NCBI GenBank assembly: GCA_035646975.1
Contig: DASROJ010000101.1
Span: forward strand, 1-6,038
Length of the DNA: 6,038 nucleotides
Direction: 5' to 3'
From: DASROJ01 sp035646975
GTDB lineage: Bacteria; Acidobacteriota; Polarisedimenticolia; JACPZX01; DASXTC01
The notes under the pieces were generated by a model. The model did no database searches and was not told where the DNA came from. It saw nothing but the letters and a program-made list of their open reading frames with translations. The translations under genes and the position numbers were made by a program. Shown here in pieces: positions 1-4,755 of this stretch. Positions within the stretch are counted from its first letter, which is position 1, and each line of letters opens with the position of its first letter.

Positions 1-365
1 AGGATCACCTCGACGCTCGTGCGGGTCGTCGCCTCGACGACGAGGTCCTCGGGCGTCTCCTGATCGTCCGGCCCCTCAGTCCTCGCCGCTTCGGACGCCT
101 TGGACGCCTCGTCGACACCAACGCTCGACACGACCATCACAGCGTCCCGCTGGATGAACACCATCCTGCCCGATGCGTCCCTGGCAGGCAGGAACCTGAG
201 CGGGCCGTTGAAAAGGTCGGAGAGGCGTTCGTAGCCTGAATGGCGCGCCGCGCTGACGCCGAGGAATATCGTCACCGTGAGGGGGGACATTCCCGGCAAC
301 GTGATGCGCGCGGTCGACTCGCGTTTCGGGACGGAGTAAGGGTCCGCCATCGGGTGCTGCTGCAT
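1..365 (-). CDS. Hypothetical protein, N-terminal part (gene runs off left edge)
   Basis: An open frame on the minus strand starts at ATG 363-365 and continues past position 1 without a stop, giving 121 visible residues. I chose this start because no other ATG or GTG lies in frame back to the upstream TGA, and a GAGG Shine-Dalgarno sits six bases before it. Residues about 18-80 look like a compact beta-rich domain with an ERLSDLFN motif (46-53), then RFLPARDASGR (57-67) and a hydrophobic FIQRDAVMVV strand (70-79). This resembles small bacterial domains of unknown function with an 'RLSDxLN...FLPL' signature (possibly DUF6812-like; from memory, unverified). Residues 83-121 are an acidic, Ala/Glu/Thr-rich probable linker, so a further domain may lie outside the window. 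There is no signal peptide or membrane segment. Function is unknown. It lies downstream of the ETF-QO gene on the same strand but seems to have its own promoter. Confidence 0.7.
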   Translation of the reverse strand, partial: MQQHPMADPYSVPKRESTARITLPGMSPLTVTIFLGVSAARHSGYERLSDLFNGPLRFLPARDASGRMVFIQRDAVMVVSSVGVDEASKASEAARTEGPDDQETPEDLVVEATTRTSVEVI

Positions 366-471
366 GAGAGGCCTCGATTCGATGCGACCGGCGAGCAGGG
401 TCGCCGTTGACCACCCGGCGCGGTCCGACAGACGGGATCGGGATTCAGGAGCCGGACCGGGACCGCCGCGG

Positions 472-500
472 AATCTAGGGAGGCATCACCGGTAAGTCAA
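472..500 (-). promoter_or_regulatory. Putative sigma70-type promoter for the left-edge hypothetical gene
   Basis: Read on the minus strand, TTGACT (495-500; five of six consensus bases) is followed after exactly 17 bases by TAGATT (472-477; four of six). Transcription would start near 465, leaving a leader of about 100 bases before the ATG at 365. The site sits in the 161-bp gap just beyond the ETF-QO stop, where a promoter for the downstream gene would be expected. I see no intrinsic terminator for the ETF-QO gene in this gap, so read-through is also possible. Confidence 0.45.
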
Positions 501-526
501 GGAATGAACGAAGGCGATGGGGACGC

Positions 527-2257
527 TCAGAGCTTGAGGTACTTCGGGCCGCCCTCGCTCGGCGCTCGCCAATCGATGTTCTGGATGTGGTCGCCTTCCA
601 TCACATCGATCGGATCGAGGATGACGCAGGTCTTGCAGTGGACGCAGTTGCTGAAATTGATCTGGATGCGCTTGCCGGCTGGATCTTCCACCAGCTCGTA
701 CACGCGCGCCGGGCAGAAGTTCGTGCAAGGCGCCACCCCGTAGGCGGGCATGCAGACATCGACGCACTTGTCGGGGTCGATGATCCGAATGTGGGACGGC
801 TGGTCCTCGCGGTGGATCGTGCCCGACTTGAAGACATCGGTGAGCTTGTCGACGATGGTCGACGGATCGTAACCGGACGGCTCGGGAATGTCCCGATGCG
901 CGCGCGACGCCGGCTCGAATCCTTTGTGGTCCGGCTGCAGCGGAGTCATCTTCTTCGAGCCCCCGCCGGTCACCATGTGAATGCCGGTGGACAGCAGACC
1001 CCTGTACAACCCCTTTCCGAACGAGATGCGGAAATTCCGGTCGCCCCAGAGGCTCTTCATCACGTACGACTCGTTGAGCCGACGCTCGTACGCCGACAGG
1101 CTCTTCTCGGAAACGTCGTCGCGGATCAACGCCTCGATGACCGTCTCGGCCGCCAGCATGCCCGACTTCATGGCCAGATGAATCCCCTTGAGCTGCTTGA
1201 CATTCACCAGCCCGGCCGAATCGCCCACCAGCAGAGCGCCGGCGACATAGGGTCTCGGCACCGACCAGAAACCGCCTTCGGGAATCGTCTTGGCGCCATA
1301 GGCCAGGACATCACCTCCCTTGATGTACGACTGGATGAGCGGGTGCTTCTTGAGCGCCTGCAGCGCGGCCTGGCAGTCGAACATCGGGTCCTTCCAGGAC
1401 AGGCTGGCGACGAAGCCCACCGAGTAGGTGTCCTCGTCCAGCTCGTAGAAGAAACCGCCGCCGAACTGGTCGGGGCGCAGAGGGAATCCCAGCGTGTGGA
1501 ACACGAGCCCCTCGCCGGTGCTCTTCGGCACCTTGATCACTTCCTTCACGCCAAGGGAATAGATCTGAGGATTTCGTCCTTCGCGCAGCTTGTGCCGATG
1601 AATGAGGTCCTCGCTCAACGTGCCGTAGGGTCCCTCGCCGAAGATCGTCACCCTTGCCTGGATATCGATGCCCGGCTCGAAATTCGGCTTGTGCCCTCCA
1701 CCCTTCTCCAGCCCCTTGTCCCCCGTGCGAACACCCGCCACCCGTTCGCCGTCGTAAAGAATCTCCACTCCGGTGGTGCCGGGGAAGAGATTGATGCCCA
1801 TCTCCTCGGCGACCTCGGCCAGCCATTTGGTCAGGCGTTGCAGCGAGATCGTGTACAGGCCTTTGTTGTCATTGGCCGGCGGCACCATGAATCCCGGAAC
1901 CTTGATGTGTCCCCCGCGAGTCAGGTAGTAGAAAGCGTCTTTCCTGACCTCGCGCGCGATCGGACAGCCCTTCTCGAGGTAATCGGGAATCAGCTCCTTG
2001 AGAGCCCTCGGGTTGAGCACGGCGCCCGACAGCCCGTGATGTCCCACTTCACGCGCCTTCTCGATGACGCCGATCTCCAGGGCGAGCGGCGAGCCCTTGC
2101 CCGCTCCTGCGGCTCCTGCCGCCGTCGGTTCACCTGCCTCCAGCGCGGCGTTGTGGCGTTTCACAAGGCTGGCAAGGTGGATCGCGCCGGCAAGGCAGGC
2201 CGGACCGCCGCCGACGAAAAGCACATCAAGAGGAAATGTTTCGCGTCCTTCCGGCAT
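527..2257 (-). CDS. Electron transfer flavoprotein-ubiquinone oxidoreductase (ETF-QO)
   Basis: This 576-residue protein is near the usual family length. ETF-QO takes electrons from reduced electron transfer flavoprotein, which collects them from acyl-CoA and other dehydrogenases, and reduces membrane quinone using FAD and one 4Fe-4S cluster. It is a monotopic protein on the inner membrane face. The N-terminal Rossmann FAD motif is VGGGPACLAGA (15-25), with Cys21 where the family usually has Gly. HHGLSGAVLNPRAL (73-86), the second FAD motif VGDSAG (344-349) and NVKQLKGIHLAMKSG (352-366) are characteristic. The C-terminal ferredoxin-like part has FCPARVYE and NCVHCKTC; the cluster ligands would be Cys515, 538, 541 and 544. 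Extra cysteines lie at 498, 502 and 511. An Ala/Gly-rich stretch at about 38-57 separates the first helix from the next strand. The start ATG is preceded by GGAGAGAG. No etfA or etfB gene is visible nearby. The product call is very secure. Confidence 0.96.
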   Translation of the reverse strand: MPEGRETFPLDVLFVGGGPACLAGAIHLASLVKRHNAALEAGEPTAAGAAGAGKGSPLALEIGVIEKAREVGHHGLSGAVLNPRALKELIPDYLEKGCPIAREVRKDAFYYLTRGGHIKVPGFMVPPANDNKGLYTISLQRLTKWLAEVAEEMGINLFPGTTGVEILYDGERVAGVRTGDKGLEKGGGHKPNFEPGIDIQARVTIFGEGPYGTLSEDLIHRHKLREGRNPQIYSLGVKEVIKVPKSTGEGLVFHTLGFPLRPDQFGGGFFYELDEDTYSVGFVASLSWKDPMFDCQAALQALKKHPLIQSYIKGGDVLAYGAKTIPEGGFWSVPRPYVAGALLVGDSAGLVNVKQLKGIHLAMKSGMLAAETVIEALIRDDVSEKSLSAYERRLNESYVMKSLWGDRNFRISFGKGLYRGLLSTGIHMVTGGGSKKMTPLQPDHKGFEPASRAHRDIPEPSGYDPSTIVDKLTDVFKSGTIHREDQPSHIRIIDPDKCVDVCMPAYGVAPCTNFCPARVYELVEDPAGKRIQINFSNCVHCKTCVILDPIDVMEGDHIQNIDWRAPSEGGPKYLKL

Positions 2258-2288
2258 CGGCTCTCTCCAAGGTTACGAAGGAATCGAA

Positions 2289-2294
2289 ATTCTA
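2289..2294 (-). promoter_or_regulatory. Putative -10 element for the ETF-QO gene
   Basis: On the minus strand TAGAAT (five of six bases of TATAAT) lies 31 bases before the ETF-QO ATG, a suitable distance for a short leader containing the GGAGAG ribosome site. The region 17-19 bases upstream is C/T-rich and offers no recognisable -35 box, so either an activator helps or the true promoter lies elsewhere. The inverted repeat at 2345-2363 would lie roughly 65 bases upstream of the implied start, where an activator could bind. Confidence 0.3.
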
Positions 2295-2344
2295 GCACGG
2301 CGGGGCGAGGCCTGGAGAAGCCCCCCCCTGGGACGTCACCAACC

Positions 2345-2363
2345 CGTTTGCGAACGGCAAACG
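2345..2363. repeat. Perfect inverted repeat, candidate operator in the divergent region
   Basis: CGTTTGC (2345-2351) and its exact reverse complement GCAAACG (2357-2363) flank a five-base spacer. The repeat overlaps the -35 box of the promoter for the secreted-protein gene. A related imperfect palindrome, GGTTTGCAAGCC (2384-2395), lies at the predicted transcription start and repeats the GTTTGC core. Paired sites like this are typical of binding by a dimeric regulator. The arrangement is seen directly; the regulatory role is inferred and no regulator gene is present in the window. Confidence 0.45.
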
Positions 2364-2377
2364 ACGCGTACTACAAT
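2348..2377 (+). promoter_or_regulatory. Putative sigma70-type promoter for the secreted-protein gene
   Basis: TTGCGA (2348-2353; four of six consensus bases) and TACAAT (2372-2377; five of six) are separated by 18 bases. Transcription would begin near 2384, giving a leader of about 38 bases that carries AAGGAGG (2406-2412) nine bases before the ATG at 2422. The -35 box lies within the 2345-2363 inverted repeat, so a factor bound there should block or alter polymerase access. Confidence 0.55.
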
Positions 2378-2421
2378 GCCGGCGGTTTGCAAGCCAACCG
2401 AATCCAAGGAGGGACGCCCAC

Positions 2422-2757
2422 ATGAAGAGAATCGCAGCGATCGCGAGCCTGCTCGCGCTGGTGGTTGTCGGCACGATGGTCTACGCGGCCGACGCGTCCG
2501 GCAGCTCGACATGGACCGGATGGATCACGGACGAACAGTGCGGTGCAAAGAACGCCAACGCCGACGGCAAGGCCTGCGCGTTGAAGTGCGCGAAGAACGG
2601 CGCCAAGCTGGTTCTGTTCGTCGACGGGGACAAGAAGCTGGTGGCCCTGGACAACCAGGACGAAGCCATGAAGCATGTCGGCGTCCCGGTGACCGTGACC
2701 GGCACCCTGGATGGCGGCACGATCAAGGTCCAGAAGATCGAAGACAAGAAGAGCTGA
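2422..2757 (+). CDS. Small secreted protein of unknown function (DUF5818-like)
   Basis: The product is 111 residues with a clear Sec signal peptide: KR at positions 3-4, a hydrophobic core to about residue 20, and a likely cut after VYA (20-22). There is no lipobox cysteine, so the mature protein of about 89 residues should be soluble in the periplasm or outside. The mature part opens with STWTGWITDEQCGAK (29-43) and has CALKCAKNGAKLVLFVD (52-68), then VGVPVTVTGTLDGGTIKVQKIE (86-107), a beta-rich ending suggestive of a small barrel. From memory this matches a family common in Acidobacteriota (DUF5818-type), whose function is unknown. Cys40, Cys52 and Cys56 are the likely conserved residues and could bind metal or form a disulfide. 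A consensus ribosome site precedes the ATG. The gene is a single transcription unit with its own promoter and a strong terminator. Confidence 0.85.
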   Translation: MKRIAAIASLLALVVVGTMVYAADASGSSTWTGWITDEQCGAKNANADGKACALKCAKNGAKLVLFVDGDKKLVALDNQDEAMKHVGVPVTVTGTLDGGTIKVQKIEDKKS

Positions 2758-2786
2758 TCCAGCTGACCTGACCGAATGAACGACCG

Positions 2787-2811
2787 GGGCCGGCGGAAGC
2801 CGGCCCTTTTT
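2787..2811 (+). terminator. Strong intrinsic (Rho-independent) terminator
   Basis: GGGCCGGC (2787-2794) pairs perfectly with GCCGGCCC (2799-2806) across a GGAA tetraloop of the stable GNRA class, followed by five T (2807-2811). It begins 29 bases after the stop of the secreted-protein gene and should end that transcript. It also isolates the methyltransferase gene, whose candidate starts lie only 18-54 bases further on, from upstream transcription. Confidence 0.9.
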
Positions 2812-2828
2812 GCGTCATCCGGCACCTG

Positions 2829-3743
2829 GTGATTCATGGATGGCATCGAATGAAGGATGGTTCGTTGCCCGCCCCTTTCCTCACGACGCGACAAGGCGCC
2901 CTCCACTGCTCCGACGCCATCGAGTGGATGTCATCGCTCGAGACCGGACAGTGCCGGCTGCTCATCGCCGACCCGCCTTACAACATGCACAAGGCAGGAT
3001 GGGATCGGCTGGGCACGCCGTCGCAGTATCTCTCCTGGACACTTGACTGGGTCACGCAGGCGCGCCGGCTGCTGACTGCCGATGGCACGATGTACCTGTG
3101 CGGGTTGCCCGAGACCCTCGCGGAGATCGCCTCCTGCATCCGGCCGATGTTCTTCTCGGTGCGTTTTCTGGTCTGGTTCTATCGAAACAAAGGCAATCTG
3201 GGTGACGACTGGGGCCGGGCTCATGAAGGCATCCTGCACCTGCGGATGGCCCGCGAAATGGTCTTCAACACGGACGCGGTGCGCGTGCCGTACAATGAAC
3301 ACACGACCCGATACCCGGAGCACCCGCAGGCCACGACATCCCAATACGGCGGAGCCCGCAACAGCGCCTCTTCACGGGCGGCGTGGCGCCCCCATCCCGG
3401 CGGGGCGCGCCCGCGTGACGTGATCGAGGTGCCCACGTTGTGCAACGGCAACGCCGAGAAAACGGATCACCCGACTCAGAAACCGGTCGAGCTGATCCGC
3501 AGGCTGGTGCTGGCCTCGTCGCGCCCGGGCGATCTCGTCATCGACCCGTTCGGGGGCGCGGGGACGACCTACGCCGTGTGCGAACAGACGGGCCGGCGGT
3601 GGCTCGGGTGCGAGCGTGAAGCGGACTTCTGCCGACTCATTGCCGAGCGGCTGGCCGAACCCCGGCGGTTCACCGCACGCAGCGCCGGCGAGACGGGTCA
3701 GCAGCGTGCCCGCCGCCGCGGCCGGCTTCGCGGGGCGCCATGA
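2829..3743 (+). CDS. Site-specific amino DNA methyltransferase, beta class (probable N6-adenine)
   Basis: This 304-residue protein transfers methyl from S-adenosylmethionine to a base amino group in DNA. Catalytic motif IV, LIADPPYNMH (45-54), comes first. It is followed by about 160 residues that should hold target recognition, including WGRAHEGILHLR and VRVPYNEHTTRYPEHP, then HPTQKP (214-219) and the SAM-binding motif I DPFGGAGTT (239-247). This order defines the beta class. DPPY favours N6-adenine, but N4-cytosine cannot be excluded. Residues from about 281 form a basic, low-complexity tail (RARRRGRLRG). The start is uncertain. GTG 2829 and ATG 2850 both lack a good ribosome site, while TTG 2865 has AAGGA seven bases upstream; all keep the motifs. 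No restriction endonuclease is visible, so it looks like an orphan methyltransferase. The stop overlaps a mini-ORF start (ATGA), and hemH follows 64 bp downstream. Target sequence is unknown. Confidence 0.93.
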   Translation: MIHGWHRMKDGSLPAPFLTTRQGALHCSDAIEWMSSLETGQCRLLIADPPYNMHKAGWDRLGTPSQYLSWTLDWVTQARRLLTADGTMYLCGLPETLAEIASCIRPMFFSVRFLVWFYRNKGNLGDDWGRAHEGILHLRMAREMVFNTDAVRVPYNEHTTRYPEHPQATTSQYGGARNSASSRAAWRPHPGGARPRDVIEVPTLCNGNAEKTDHPTQKPVELIRRLVLASSRPGDLVIDPFGGAGTTYAVCEQTGRRWLGCEREADFCRLIAERLAEPRRFTARSAGETGQQRARRRGRLRGAP

Positions 3744-3811
3744 TCGCCGCATCCGGCACGGCGCGGGTGATGATCGCCAAGGATCGCCGACATCGGAAGG
3801 GGCGCTCGTGA
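3740..3811 (+). CDS. Possible 23-residue mini-ORF bridging methyltransferase and hemH
   Basis: ATG 3740 overlaps the methyltransferase stop as ATGA, and the TGA at 3809-3811 overlaps the hemH GTG start as GTGA. A 23-residue frame therefore fills the gap between the two genes exactly. The peptide starts MIAASGTARVMIA and ends with a strongly basic stretch, KDRRHRKGR. A second in-frame ATG at 3770 would leave 13 residues. Upstream, GGGG (3732-3735) is only a weak ribosome site, so translation would mostly rely on ribosomes finishing the methyltransferase. It could be a coupling leader that carries ribosomes to hemH, or simply chance in a high-GC gap. I recognise no homologue. Confidence 0.3.
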   Translation: MIAASGTARVMIAKDRRHRKGRS

Positions 3812-4755
3812 GCCAGGCCTTGATACCTGTCGACTCGATCCTGATGGTTGGCTTTGGGGGGCCGACTTGTCGCGAAGACGTGATGCCCTTCCTGAGGATC
3901 GTGGTCGAAGGCAGGAACGTGCCCGAGGACAGGATCCTCGAAGTGGCCCATCATTATGATGCGGTCGGCGGTCGCTCCCCGTACAACGAGCTCACGATGT
4001 CGCAGGCGCGCGATGTCGAACGATGGCTGGTTGACAACGGCTGTCGCCTGCCGGTCTATGTCGGCATGCGCAACTGGAATCCGTTCCTGGCAGAAACCAT
4101 CCGCCGCATGAACGCCCAGGGTCACCGCCACGCCGCCGCCGTGATCCTCGCCGCACATCGTTCCGAACCGAGCTGGCAGCGGTACATGCAGGACGTGAGC
4201 CGCGCCATCGAGGCCGAAGGAGGCGGCCCGGAGGTGTCTTACATTTCCCCCTGGTTCGACGCCCCCGGGTTTCTCGAAGCGATGGCCCAGAGCCTCGAGA
4301 AGATCGACGGGCTGCACCGCGGCAGATGGCCAAAGGATGTCTCGTTGATATTCACGGCCCACTCCATCCCGGTGCCTCTGGCGCGAAGCTCTCCCTACGT
4401 CGCCGATCTGCAGGCGTCATGCGAAGGAGTCGCCAGCCTCCTCGGGGTCCCGAAAGATCTCTGGCAGCTCGCCTACCAGAGCCGCAGCGGCGATGGGCGG
4501 GTCCCCTGGCTCGGGCCGGACGTGCTCGAGGCCCTGCGGCAACGCGCGGCGCTGGGCGTGCGCAAGATCGTCGTGCAGGCGATCGGATTCATCATCGACC
4601 ATGTGGAGGTGCTCTATGACCTCGACATCGAGGCCGCCGGGGTTGCCGCGGATCTGGGGATCGAGTTCCACAGGGCGCCAAGCGTCAACGCCCATCCCGA
4701 GTTCGTGGCGATGATCGGCGGCAGGATTCGCGCGATGGCCGGCGGCCCCGGTTGA
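3808..4755 (+). CDS. hemH: Ferrochelatase (coproporphyrin III ferrochelatase type)
   Basis: The enzyme inserts ferrous iron into a porphyrin; in the coproporphyrin pathway (CpfC) the substrate is coproporphyrin III. I place the start at GTG 3808 (315 residues), with GGAAGGGG just upstream (3795-3802). The longer frame back to 3616 lies inside the methyltransferase gene and shows no ferrochelatase similarity. MVGFGGPTCREDVMPFL (13-29), GGRSPYNEL (54-62) and VYVGMRNWNPFL (83-94) are close to actinobacterial-type enzymes. The catalytic His is His185 in TAHSIP (183-188) and the acidic partner is Glu267 in DHVEVLYD (264-271). QSRSGDGRVPWLGPDV (224-239) is the usual binding-cleft segment. Phe15 or Phe16-region FGGP replaces the YGTP of Bacillus, where Tyr ligates iron. 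There is no C-terminal cysteine group, so no 2Fe-2S cluster is expected. No membrane anchor is present. The stop overlaps the hemG start. Confidence 0.94.
   Translation: MSQALIPVDSILMVGFGGPTCREDVMPFLRIVVEGRNVPEDRILEVAHHYDAVGGRSPYNELTMSQARDVERWLVDNGCRLPVYVGMRNWNPFLAETIRRMNAQGHRHAAAVILAAHRSEPSWQRYMQDVSRAIEAEGGGPEVSYISPWFDAPGFLEAMAQSLEKIDGLHRGRWPKDVSLIFTAHSIPVPLARSSPYVADLQASCEGVASLLGVPKDLWQLAYQSRSGDGRVPWLGPDVLEALRQRAALGVRKIVVQAIGFIIDHVEVLYDLDIEAAGVAADLGIEFHRAPSVNAHPEFVAMIGGRIRAMAGGPG

Noticed and set aside
76..414. A 112-codon minus-strand frame overlapping the left-edge gene
   Set aside because: It is in a different frame from the ATG-365 gene, which has a ribosome site, an ordered hydrophobic pattern and typical codon use. 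The 112-codon translation is Arg/His/Pro-rich like other shadows.
2319..2332. Run of C residues in the divergent intergenic region
   Set aside because: It is a single homopolymer tract with no partner repeat or motif; it could be a sequencing-prone site but gives no feature I can support.
587..2425. A 612-codon open frame on the plus strand opposite the ETF-QO gene
   Set aside because: It lies antisense to a gene with unmistakable family motifs, its translation is Arg/His/Leu-rich with no domain, and such long shadows are expected in GC-rich genes that favour G or C at third positions.
2810..2838. TTGCGT ... TTCATG as a promoter for the methyltransferase
   Set aside because: The -10 match is poor, the -35 overlaps the terminator T-run, and the implied start would lie at or beyond the candidate start codons.
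3616..3807. A 64-codon N-terminal extension of hemH upstream of GTG 3808
   Set aside because: It overlaps the methyltransferase coding sequence, is low-complexity Ser/Pro/Ala/Arg-rich, and matches no ferrochelatase N-terminus. GTG 3808 has a good ribosome site and gives the normal length.
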